Assembly: GCA_003566395.1 (NCBI GenBank)
Contig: PXDL01000032.1
Coordinates: 1 to 8,466, forward strand
DNA from: Balneolia bacterium
GTDB lineage: Bacteria; Bacteroidota; Rhodothermia; Balneolales; Cyclonatronaceae
Length of the DNA: 8,466 bases
Direction: 5' to 3'
Below are positions 1-6,110 of this stretch, piece after piece. The first letter of the stretch is position 1. Every line of letters starts with the position of its first letter. Both the position numbers and the translations under genes were made by a program. Below the pieces are notes generated by a model. It had not been told where the DNA came from, did no database searches, and saw only the letters and a program-made list of their open reading frames with translations.

Positions 1-447
1 AACGACCGGCTGTCAGGCCGAGGCAGGGGCAGACGGAAAATGTTTTGCACGTTTTGCTCCGTAGAGCTGCACCAGCATTCTTTTCGATGCTGGAACGCGG
101 GTCATGTTCCGGTACTGCACTATCACAAAACAGAAAAAAAGCTTCGCCTTATCAGAGAGCCTTCCGTTGCGCTTGGCATGAGCAAAGGAGCATCATTCAC
201 ACCGGTTTCTTCCTCGGCCGAAGCGGGAGACTACCTGATTTTGTATTCCGACGGATTAATCGAAACGCGCAACGAGAACGGCAAAATCCGGACCCAAGAC
301 GAATTTAATGAGCTTGTGACAAACGTTTGCTCTCAACATAGCGATGCCGATGAAACAGCCCGTGAAATCCTCAAGCAGGTAATCAGTGCCGACCACAGTC
401 CTGTTCCGGAAGACGATCTTACCGTAATCGTGGTGAAATTCACCTGA
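1..447 (+). CDS. PP2C-type SpoIIE/RsbU-like serine phosphatase, C-terminal part (5' truncated by window edge)
   Basis: The frame is open from base 1 to the TGA at 445-447, giving 148 residues with no credible start; the Met codon at 40 lies inside the domain, so the gene begins outside the window. The visible part is the C-terminal half of a SpoIIE/PP2C domain. It has the WNAGH motif (residues 31-35, family form NAGHxP), YSDGLIE (82-88, the metal-binding Asp of the YTDGxxE motif) and PEDDLT (136-141, the terminal DDxT motif). Proteins of this family dephosphorylate anti-sigma-factor antagonists in partner-switching stress regulation, often behind a sensory N-terminal domain; which sensor is attached here cannot be seen. 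The gene converges on the DUF3127 gene across 20 nt of A/T-rich sequence without a clear terminator hairpin. The family is clear; the substrate is unknown. Confidence 0.9.
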   Translation, partial: NDRLSGRGRGRRKMFCTFCSVELHQHSFRCWNAGHVPVLHYHKTEKKLRLIREPSVALGMSKGASFTPVSSSAEAGDYLILYSDGLIETRNENGKIRTQDEFNELVTNVCSQHSDADETAREILKQVISADHSPVPEDDLTVIVVKFT

Positions 448-467
448 GCCGTAAAAGATTTAGTTTA

Positions 468-833
468 TTAAAAAGGCAGGTCGTCTTCGTCCTGAATCGG
501 AAGATCATCTTCGCCGGGTAACGGAATTTCATCACCGGACGAAGAATCCGCCGTGCCTGAACCTCCGGTTTCAATTTTCCATGCCTTTACGTCGGTGTAC
601 CAGCGGCCGTTGTATTCGCGGGATTCTACGTCAAAAAAGACTTTCAGATCTTGTCCGGGCTGAAGCCCCTGAAGCATATTGGCCTTATCTCCCCAAAGTG
701 AACAGCAGATTTTTTTGGGATAATTGTCGTTTGTTTCTACGATGAAATCCTGTTTCTGCCACGGGCCGTTTCGCCCCTGACCACTCTGAACAGGAAGTAT
801 TTGCCTCAACGTTGCCGTGAGTTCAAGTGACAT
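468..833 (-). CDS. DUF3127 OB-fold protein with SSB-like acidic tail
   Basis: A 121-residue protein starting at ATG 831-833. Residues 1-88 match the DUF3127 pattern: an N-terminal strand (LELTATLRQI), a QKQDFIVET strand, a CSLWGDKANML segment, then a Gly-rich turn, EYNGRWYTDVKAWKIE and the end of the fold. This family is widespread in Bacteroidota and is predicted to be OB-fold and single-stranded-nucleic-acid-binding-like. Residues 89-121 are a low-complexity acidic tail with a repeated element, GEDDLPI then DEDDLPF. The final DDLPF resembles the C-terminal tip of bacterial SSB (DDxPF), which recruits DNA repair and replication partners. No Shine-Dalgarno is seen, and the start codon lies in a 12-nt palindrome. 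The function is not established; a role with single-stranded DNA or the SSB interactome is inference. It lies 80 nt downstream of the DUF4837 gene. Confidence 0.85.
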   Translation of the reverse strand: MSLELTATLRQILPVQSGQGRNGPWQKQDFIVETNDNYPKKICCSLWGDKANMLQGLQPGQDLKVFFDVESREYNGRWYTDVKAWKIETGGSGTADSSSGDEIPLPGEDDLPIQDEDDLPF

Positions 834-843
834 AAGTACTTAT
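832..843. repeat. 12-nt perfect palindrome at the DUF3127 start
   Basis: The sequence ATAAGTACTTAT is its own reverse complement and covers the first two bases read of the DUF3127 start codon plus the ten bases upstream. It could be an operator half-site pair or a weak structure masking the start, but a 12-nt A/T-rich palindrome can also occur by chance. No second copy was noticed in the window. Confidence 0.35.
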
Positions 844-863
844 TGTAGTATTAGGATGAATAA

Positions 864-902
864 GATTGAGGACGGTGACCCTCATTAGAAAAGGCCTCAA
901 TC
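864..902 (-). promoter_or_regulatory. 8-bp inverted repeat with a competing inner hairpin upstream of DUF3127
   Basis: GATTGAGG (864-871) and CCTCAATC (895-902) are exact reverse complements around a 23-nt loop. The loop also contains CCTCA (880-884), which can pair with TGAGG at 867-871, so the TGAGG arm can pair with either of two partners. Read leftward, the structure lies between the DUF4837 stop (914) and the DUF3127 start (833). It is followed by TTATTCATCC rather than a true U-run, so it is not a textbook terminator. It may be a weak terminator, an RNA-stabilising hairpin or a regulatory switch for the downstream gene; the pairing is seen, the role is inference. Confidence 0.4.
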
Positions 903-913
903 CGGTTAATAAT

Positions 914-1993
914 TTACGTATCGTCGGACGATATTTTCGCCTCGGGATCAGAAATAAAGGTTCGGGCCATCGCTTCAAACTGATAGATAAATCTGCGTTG
1001 GTCCCAACGGGGAGCAAACTGACCGTATTCCATCATATAAAGACGGCGGTTTTCCGCATCATACATAGTGTAATTCACGAACGGACCACCCATGAGATCG
1101 TTTTCCATGGTCCATTGTCCCCGGGATTCATAAGCCTGCATATCGTTAATAGTCATAAAACGCTGTTCGTAAGGTTCACGAAATTCGGTACGCACAAATT
1201 TGTCATCGGAGCCGCCTCTGATATATTCGCGATTCAGCTTTTCCCTTTTTTCAGTAATCCAGTCGCGGTCTATTTCATCAAAATCCACGTCATCTTCCCA
1301 CCAAACCCATATCCAGCGGTCGTTATCGGCAAGGTAACGGCGAAGGGAAAGGAAGTTCAGGGTGTCGATTCCCACGCGATAATCGTGTTGAATGCGGAAT
1401 GTCCAGCCGTGGTCGGCCAGAATTTCTTTTGATAAATCAACCTGCTCTGCCCTTCTGTAAACATAACGCTTCCAGCGCTCGAGTTCCACACCGTGAAGCT
1501 GAGAGACAAGCTCGCGCTCGTTACGGAGAATTCGCTCAGCCAGTTCTTCGTCTGAAGGAGCACTAAGGATCATCAAAAACTGATCCCGGGACCAGACATC
1601 GTGCTGGGTGTATTTAAAACTACGGCCTTCACGAACACTCTGCCTCACATTTTCAGAAAGCAGTGAGCGCATAAATGTTCCCACATTCGTGTCGTCGTCG
1701 ATAGGTGAAACAACAACCACGTTCTTGTGCCGCTGAATTGTTTCAAGGTCCTGATTGGTACGCAGGTCCCGGAAAATTAAATCGAAACGGGGTTCGGGCC
1801 GGGGCATAGTCAGGATGGGAAATCCAAGGGTGTTGCGAAGGGCATCAGCCGTTTCGGAACCAACCATTGAGGAGTCCATCACCACAATAATTTCGCTGTG
1901 CCCGCCGATAGAACCCGGACGGTAATCTCCTTCACAAGCAATTAAAAACAACGAAAAAAGCAGGGCGGGAATCAGGAATAAACGCGTTTTCAT
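914..1993 (-). CDS. DUF4837 family lipoprotein
   Basis: A 359-residue protein from ATG 1991-1993. Residues 1-19 form a lipoprotein signal peptide (MKTR, then a hydrophobic run) with lipobox LIAC and the lipidated Cys20, followed by Glu-Gly-Asp. The acidic residues just after the Cys are compatible with outer-membrane or surface sorting in Bacteroidota, but that is inference. The mature protein opens with a Gly-rich linker and then IIVVMDSSMVGSETADALR, as in DUF4837 proteins. It continues with PRPEPRFDLIFRDL and KNVVVVSP, and a C-terminal half rich in Trp, Arg and Tyr (IWVWWEDD, GGPFVNYTMYD, FIYQFEAMARTF). The family has no established function and is found in Bacteroidota and relatives. It sits 141 nt downstream of trpA in the same direction. 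No promoter was recognised in the gap, so read-through from trpBA is possible. Confidence 0.82.
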   Translation of the reverse strand: MKTRLFLIPALLFSLFLIACEGDYRPGSIGGHSEIIVVMDSSMVGSETADALRNTLGFPILTMPRPEPRFDLIFRDLRTNQDLETIQRHKNVVVVSPIDDDTNVGTFMRSLLSENVRQSVREGRSFKYTQHDVWSRDQFLMILSAPSDEELAERILRNERELVSQLHGVELERWKRYVYRRAEQVDLSKEILADHGWTFRIQHDYRVGIDTLNFLSLRRYLADNDRWIWVWWEDDVDFDEIDRDWITEKREKLNREYIRGGSDDKFVRTEFREPYEQRFMTINDMQAYESRGQWTMENDLMGGPFVNYTMYDAENRRLYMMEYGQFAPRWDQRRFIYQFEAMARTFISDPEAKISSDDT

Positions 1994-2134
1994 AACGAGC
2001 GTATAGAGTTCGGTAAAAAAGAATGTACAGAAGAATTTGACAAGCCGGAGAATTTCAAAGGCTTTTTAAAGTATATTTCTGATGGATAAAACTCAACATT
2101 CAGAATTTTAGTACATGCCTGAATCGAGAAACTC
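1994..2134. other. Intergenic region between trpA and the DUF4837 gene
   Basis: This 141-nt A/T-rich gap has no ORF worth calling. It contains the weak inverted repeat listed separately next to the trpA stop. I looked for the Bacteroidota-type promoter (TTTG, about 19 nt, TAnnTTTG) and for sigma-70 boxes on the leftward strand and found no good pair. The leader just before the DUF4837 ATG lacks a Shine-Dalgarno. Confidence 0.5.
2098..2124 (-). terminator. Possible weak terminator after trpA
   Basis: ATTCAG (2098-2103) and CTGAAT (2119-2124) can form a 6-bp stem with a 15-nt loop, 10 nt past the trpA stop. Read leftward it is followed by GTTGAGTTTTATC, a modest T-rich stretch a few bases after the stem. 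The stem is short, A/T-rich and long-looped, so termination here would be inefficient at best. Confidence 0.22.
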
Positions 2135-2992
2135 CTAATTGCCGTATTTCAGGGTTTTCACAAACTGAAAATGTTGTTTTTTCCAGTCGCTGTGCCCTTC
2201 AAGTTTACGGATATTGTTAATCAACGCGCTTCCTACCACAAAACCGTCTGCTCTTTCAGAAATTCGAACGGCATCCTCATGCGAGCTTATACCAAAACCG
2301 ATCAATACCGGATTTTTGGTGATGTTTTTGTTCACACGCTCAATAAACCGTTTTACCGATTCATCCACTTCATCACCGGTGCGAGCGCCGGTAACGCCGG
2401 TAACGGAAACACAATAGACAAACCCGCCTGAGCGCTCATCAACAAGCTTCATCCGTTCGTCGCTACTGTTCGGTGCAACCAAGTAAATGAGTGGAATACC
2501 ATGTTTCTCCGACGCCTCTTGTATCAAGCCGGATTCTTCCACCGGAACATCCGGAAGAATCAGCCCGTCGATGCCGGCTTCAGCCCCCCTGCTGAAAAAC
2601 CGATCTATTCCGTAATGCATCACCGGATTGACATAGCCCATGAGTACAACCGGTATGGATGAAGTCTTGCGAAGTTCTATCACCATGTCAAATATATGAT
2701 CCATGGTGATGCCTGCCCGGATAGCAACTTCGCTGGAATATTGAATAGTCGGCCCGTCGGCAAGCGGATCGCTGAACGGCATCCCCAGCTCAATGATATC
2801 TGCTCCGTTTTTCTCGTATCCGAGAATAAGATCAACGGTGTCCTCAGGCGCAGGAAAGCCGGCGGTGATGAACAAATTCATAATCTTTTTTCCGGCCGAG
2901 CGCTCAAAAACCTGCTTCATTCGGGCGCTGATTTTGGTTGTCTGCTTCAAAACGTGTGTTTTCGTAGGTGTGGAATCAAGACTCATTGCCAT
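2135..2992 (-). CDS. trpA: Tryptophan synthase alpha subunit
   Basis: TrpA cleaves indole-3-glycerol phosphate to indole and glyceraldehyde 3-phosphate; indole is channelled to TrpB. The 285-residue protein has a TIM-barrel layout. Catalytic Glu68 lies in GADIIELG and catalytic Asp79 in PFSDPLADGP (equivalents of E. coli Glu49 and Asp60). YVNPVMHYG, LILPDVPVEE, GFVYCVSVTGVTGAR and the phosphate-site segments IGFGIS and ADGFVVGSALI follow in order. The chosen ATG (2990-2992) overlaps the end of trpB by 17 nt. A second ATG at 2986 would give an 11-nt overlap, and neither has a Shine-Dalgarno, so translation is probably coupled to trpB. Either start leaves about 20 residues before the usual N-terminal helix (MKQVFERSAGKK). 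A start at that Met (2920) would fit family length but also lacks a ribosome site. Function is secure; the exact start is not. Confidence 0.97.
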   Translation of the reverse strand: MAMSLDSTPTKTHVLKQTTKISARMKQVFERSAGKKIMNLFITAGFPAPEDTVDLILGYEKNGADIIELGMPFSDPLADGPTIQYSSEVAIRAGITMDHIFDMVIELRKTSSIPVVLMGYVNPVMHYGIDRFFSRGAEAGIDGLILPDVPVEESGLIQEASEKHGIPLIYLVAPNSSDERMKLVDERSGGFVYCVSVTGVTGARTGDEVDESVKRFIERVNKNITKNPVLIGFGISSHEDAVRISERADGFVVGSALINNIRKLEGHSDWKKQHFQFVKTLKYGN

Positions 2993-4211
2993 AAAAATAT
3001 TCTGAAATCGTTCCCATGTCTTTGTCTCCGCGACCTGAACAATTCACCACCACAAACTCATCTTTGGAAAGCTGCGGCATCAGTTTATCAAGCCAGGCGA
3101 TGGCATGAGCGGTTTCAATGGCCGGGATAATGCCTTCAAGGCGGGAACACTGCTTCACGGCTTTCATAGCCTCGTGGTCGTCAACGGAGTGATAACTCAC
3201 GCGGCCGGTATCGAAAAGATGCGCATGTTCGGGTCCCACTCCGGGGTAATCAAGGCCGGCGCTGATGGAGTGAGCAAGGGCAATCTGGCCCTGTTCGGTT
3301 TGGAGCAAAAAGCTCAGAGAACCATGCAGCACGCCCGGCTGTCCCTTTGCAAAAGTAGCGGCCGTTCGCTGCGTTGCCGCGCCCTCACCTCCTGCTTCCA
3401 GTCCTATAAGTTTTACCTCCGGTTTGTCGATAAAACGATGAAAAATACCGATGGCATTAGACCCGCCGCCCACACAGGCCAGGATATAATCCGGATTACG
3501 CCCTTCCAGCTCATGACACTGTGATTCAGTCTCCAGCCCGATCACATCATGAAAATCTCGGACCATCAACGGATACGGATGCGGTCCCACCGCCGAACCG
3601 ATGATATAAAAAGTATCCTCCACATTGGTAACCCAGTCACGGATCGCTTCATTTGTGGCATCTTTAAGCGTTTTCGAGCCGCTTTCCACAGACCTGACTT
3701 CAGCTCCGAGCAGCCGCATACGATCCACATTGAGTTTTTGGCGGCGCATATCTTCTGCCCCCATATACACGATACAGGGGAGTCCGAAACGGGCGCAAAC
3801 GGTAGCCGTTGCCACGCCATGCTGTCCTGCTCCGGTTTCTGCTATGATGCGCTTCTTCCCCATACGCATGGCAAGGAGCACCTGACCCACAGTGTTGTTG
3901 ATTTTGTGCGCACCTGTATGGCACAAATCTTCGCGCTTAAAATAAATGCGACCGGTACCGTAGAAATCGGTCATGCGCTCGTTGAAGGTCATCGGCGTAG
4001 GCCTGCCAACGTATTCACGCAAATGCTTCATGCGTTCTTCCCGGAACGCCGGATCGCTTTTTGCAATCTGATAATGCTTCTCAAGTTCTTCAAGAGCGGG
4101 AATAAGAATTTCGGGCACAAACTTCCCGCCGAACCTTCCGAAATATCCCCGCCCGTCGGGAAACAGATATCCGGGGTTGTCCTGTTTGTGTTGCTTCAGT
4201 AAACTATCCAC
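2976..4211 (-). CDS. trpB: Tryptophan synthase beta subunit
   Basis: TrpB is the PLP enzyme that condenses indole with serine to make L-tryptophan, in an alpha2-beta2 complex with TrpA. The 411-residue protein carries HTGAHKINN with the PLP-binding Lys103, catalytic Glu125 in AETGAGQHG, the phosphate loop GGGSNA (248-253), LEAGGEG (271-277), GPEHAHL, and CSGRGDKD with Ser392 contacting the PLP ring. These features mark it as the standard TrpB1 type rather than TrpB2. The start is GTG (4209-4211): an in-frame TAA lies six codons upstream and no earlier start exists. This gives about 19 residues before the usual GYFGRFGGKFVPE opening. The leader is T-rich with no Shine-Dalgarno. It is the first gene of a trpBA pair; no other trp genes are in the window. 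The 266 nt upstream contain no Trp codon on this strand, so a leader-peptide attenuator is excluded there. Confidence 0.98.
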   Translation of the reverse strand: MDSLLKQHKQDNPGYLFPDGRGYFGRFGGKFVPEILIPALEELEKHYQIAKSDPAFREERMKHLREYVGRPTPMTFNERMTDFYGTGRIYFKREDLCHTGAHKINNTVGQVLLAMRMGKKRIIAETGAGQHGVATATVCARFGLPCIVYMGAEDMRRQKLNVDRMRLLGAEVRSVESGSKTLKDATNEAIRDWVTNVEDTFYIIGSAVGPHPYPLMVRDFHDVIGLETESQCHELEGRNPDYILACVGGGSNAIGIFHRFIDKPEVKLIGLEAGGEGAATQRTAATFAKGQPGVLHGSLSFLLQTEQGQIALAHSISAGLDYPGVGPEHAHLFDTGRVSYHSVDDHEAMKAVKQCSRLEGIIPAIETAHAIAWLDKLMPQLSKDEFVVVNCSGRGDKDMGTISEYFYGNES

Positions 4212-4477
4212 AAGAAAAAAGAATTTTTAAGCTGACTACGCACGGAGCCGGAATAAGCGGAATGTACACACGTGCCGGTGAATTCTGCATCATAATACAA
4301 CGCCCGGGCCGGGCTGGAAATAAACCGTTAAAATAAAGAAGTACAGGCCCCGGTTAAAGCCTCAATATGCTTCCGGATAAACTTTGTGAGAATCAATATT
4401 CCGGATGCGTTATTTGATCAGGGCGAAAATCATCGCATCTTTAAATGAAGGTCTGAGATTTTAACAAACACGAAAAC
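4212..4477. other. Divergent intergenic region between trpB and the DUF971 gene
   Basis: This 266-nt region must contain the start signals for both divergent genes if each has its own promoter. I found no full Bacteroidota promoter on either strand. On + there is a TTTG at 4383-4386 and another at 4413-4416, but the TA of the downstream box is absent and the spacing is poor. On the leftward strand there is no TGG in any frame, so no tryptophan leader peptide is encoded. One GC-rich palindrome (listed separately) stands out from the A/T-rich background. Confidence 0.5.
4302..4314. repeat. GC-rich palindrome GCCCGGGCCGGGC upstream of trpB
   Basis: GCCCGG and CCGGGC are reverse complements around a single central G, making a 13-nt all-G/C palindrome in an otherwise A/T-rich intergenic region, about 90 nt upstream of the trpB start. 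On RNA it could fold with a 3-nt loop and 5-bp stem. There is no U-run after it on either strand, so a terminator is unlikely. An operator or a chance GC-rich patch are the alternatives. Confidence 0.35.
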
Positions 4478-4822
4478 ATGAAATACGTTCCGAAAGAAAT
4501 ATCCGTACTCAGCAAAGAAAAAGAACTGCGCATCAGCTGGCAGGACGGGCATGACAGCAGGTATCCTTTCGGAGGGCTGCGCAACAACTGCCCGTGCGTG
4601 TTCTGCCAGGGCGGACACGGAAGCATGGGTAAGCCGATGGACCCTATAAAGTTTCTCGCAGATACACCTGAACGCCTTGGGCTGAAGAATGTTAAGCCGT
4701 CAGGTAATTACGCTTTGCATCTGTTTTGGAGCGACGGACACTCAACCGGAATTTACCGCTATGAATATCTCAGGGACGGCTGCCCGGTGGAAGCCGGCGT
4801 GCTCGAAGCCGAGACCGGATAA
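4478..4822 (+). CDS. DUF971 (GBBH-like N-terminal domain) protein
   Basis: A 114-residue stand-alone DUF971 domain from ATG 4478. It has the opening WQDGHDSRYP, the conserved LRNNCPCVFC motif (34-43: Cys38, Cys40, Cys43) and WSDGHSTGIYRYEYLRDGC (84-102) with His88. The three Cys and the His correspond to the zinc site of the N-terminal domain of gamma-butyrobetaine hydroxylase, but no oxygenase domain follows, as is usual in bacteria. The same domain is fused to Mrp-type Fe-S carrier ATPases in plant HCF101, so an Fe-S or metal-related role is plausible but unproven. It diverges from trpB and converges on the aminotransferase gene with 10 nt between stops. Family call is firm, function unknown. 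Confidence 0.9.
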   Translation: MKYVPKEISVLSKEKELRISWQDGHDSRYPFGGLRNNCPCVFCQGGHGSMGKPMDPIKFLADTPERLGLKNVKPSGNYALHLFWSDGHSTGIYRYEYLRDGCPVEAGVLEAETG

Positions 4823-4826
4823 CATT

Positions 4827-4843
4827 AAAACCTCAGGTTTTTT
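4827..4843. terminator. Small bidirectional terminator-like palindrome between converging genes
   Basis: AAAACC (4827-4832), loop TCA (4833-4835) and GGTTTT (4836-4841), then two more T. Read rightward it gives a 6-bp stem ending in a run of six T after the DUF971 stop; read leftward the downstream arm ends in TTTT after the aminotransferase gene. The loop TCA is the aminotransferase stop codon (TGA on its strand), so the structure overlaps that coding end. The stem has only two G-C pairs, so it is weak, but position and symmetry fit a shared terminator. Confidence 0.45.
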
Positions 4844-6074
4844 CGGGTATTTGGATGTGCTCCAGCGAAGCCGAAATTCTCGACACCGACTCACGTATCA
4901 TCTGCTCAGGCCTTGCATAGCAGAGCCTGAACCATCCCGGCTCCGCCCCGTGAAACACCTGGCCCGGCGAAATATTTACCTTCGCATTTTCCAAAATATG
5001 CTGATAGAGCTCCATTTCAGCTTCGGCACTTGCAGAACTCAGATAGCGGGACAAGTCGAGCCAGGCAAAGAAACCGGCGTTATTCGGCTCGGCGTGAATT
5101 CCTTTTTCGGACAGCACCTGATGACACACCCCGGAAGCCTGCGCCAGTCTCTTACTGTTTTCTTCAAAAAAGTGATTCAGCCATGCTTTGCCGGCAAGCA
5201 GATTACTTAGAATTTTCTGGGTGGCATTCGACACCGGCATAAAATAGGCCAGCTCCTGTACCGCTTTTAGCAGCTTTTCCTGCCTTGTAAATAGCATTCC
5301 CGTTTTGAATCCGGAGAGGCCGAAATCTTTGGCGAATCCGTACACAATATGATAGTCGATTCCGGCTTCTTCCGACATGCCGGCAAGAGAAATATACCGG
5401 TCGCCAAATACCGATTTGGCATAAAGTTCGTCTGAAATGAGCTGAAGTTTGTGTTCCCTGGCAAAGGCAACGATCATCTCGAGGGTTTTCCGGTCATAGA
5501 CACGGCCAAGCGGATTGTTCGGGTTGGTAATAAGAATACCCCGAACTTTTATAGTTCGTCTGCCCGCCTGAAGCAAAGCTTGCTGCAGCACTTCAAGCGT
5601 AAGCTTATGACCGTTTTCAGGACTGGTAAAGGCCGGTACAGGCTCAACCTGAACACGCGTCTTAAGGTCATGATCAAAGCCGGCGTAATAAGGCGCAGGA
5701 ATGATGATTCCGTCTCCCGGCTCACACAGCGCATAGACCAGCATATCAATAATGGATGAACTGCCTGATGCAACGGCAAGTTCACCGGCTGAAACCAAAA
5801 CGCCCGTCATTTCGGACAAATACCCGGAAAGCAGCTCCCTGAATGCTTCCATTCCATGAAGTTCGGCATAATGAGTGTGATGCTCCTGAATTCCGGGTGA
5901 AGCATTCAGTCTGGGTTCAAGCAGATCGAAAACAAGGTGATTTTCAGCTGTTCCAAGGTTGATGTAACCGTCCGGGTTTTCAGGACTCCATGGGTTTTGG
6001 GCGCACAAAAAATGTGCCCGTACGAGCGGCTGCTGATGCTCAAGTAATCTTTGGCCTCGTTTGGAAATATACAT
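4833..6074 (-). CDS. ACC-synthase-like class I/II PLP aminotransferase
   Basis: A fold-type I PLP enzyme of 413 residues from ATG 6072-6074, preceded by AGGAG about 10 nt upstream, one of the few Shine-Dalgarno-like sites in the window. It carries GTAENHLVFDLLE (41-53), very close to the GLAENQLxFDLLE of plant 1-aminocyclopropane-1-carboxylate (ACC) synthases. It also has HGMEAFRE (73-80), NPNNPLG (184-190), SDELYA (214-219, Asp215 for the pyridine nitrogen, Tyr218), FAKDFGLSGFKTG with the Schiff-base Lys249, and WFRLCYA with the substrate-carboxylate Arg383. The Tyr that precedes HG in plant ACC synthases (DYHG) is Leu72 here, although Tyr69 is nearby; true ACC synthase activity is therefore doubtful, and an ordinary aminotransferase or lyase of the ACS-like subfamily is more likely. 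It lies 36 nt downstream of the SDR gene, probably in one transcript with it and ppa. Substrate unknown. Confidence 0.88.
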   Translation of the reverse strand: MYISKRGQRLLEHQQPLVRAHFLCAQNPWSPENPDGYINLGTAENHLVFDLLEPRLNASPGIQEHHTHYAELHGMEAFRELLSGYLSEMTGVLVSAGELAVASGSSSIIDMLVYALCEPGDGIIIPAPYYAGFDHDLKTRVQVEPVPAFTSPENGHKLTLEVLQQALLQAGRRTIKVRGILITNPNNPLGRVYDRKTLEMIVAFAREHKLQLISDELYAKSVFGDRYISLAGMSEEAGIDYHIVYGFAKDFGLSGFKTGMLFTRQEKLLKAVQELAYFMPVSNATQKILSNLLAGKAWLNHFFEENSKRLAQASGVCHQVLSEKGIHAEPNNAGFFAWLDLSRYLSSASAEAEMELYQHILENAKVNISPGQVFHGAEPGWFRLCYARPEQMIRESVSRISASLEHIQIPEKT

Positions 6075-6110
6075 GGCAGATTTGCTCCTGTTGATGATTA
6101 ATTCTGGTTA

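Noticed and set aside
866..1432. A 188-codon open frame on + opposite the DUF4837 gene
   Set aside because: It lies fully antisense to a well-supported gene, its translation has no recognisable motif, and its start coincides with the intergenic hairpin; it is a codon-bias shadow.
3549..4202. A 217-codon open frame on + opposite trpB
   Set aside because: It is antisense to a highly conserved enzyme; the translation is His/Phe/Arg-rich without domain features and there is no start signal.
4212..4477. Tryptophan leader-peptide attenuator or T-box upstream of trpB
   Set aside because: No TGG codon in any frame on the trpB strand and no recognisable terminator/antiterminator pair.
4689..5210. 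A 173-codon open frame on + spanning the end of DUF971 and antisense to the aminotransferase
   Set aside because: It overlaps two real genes in other frames and crosses the terminator-like palindrome; no family resemblance.
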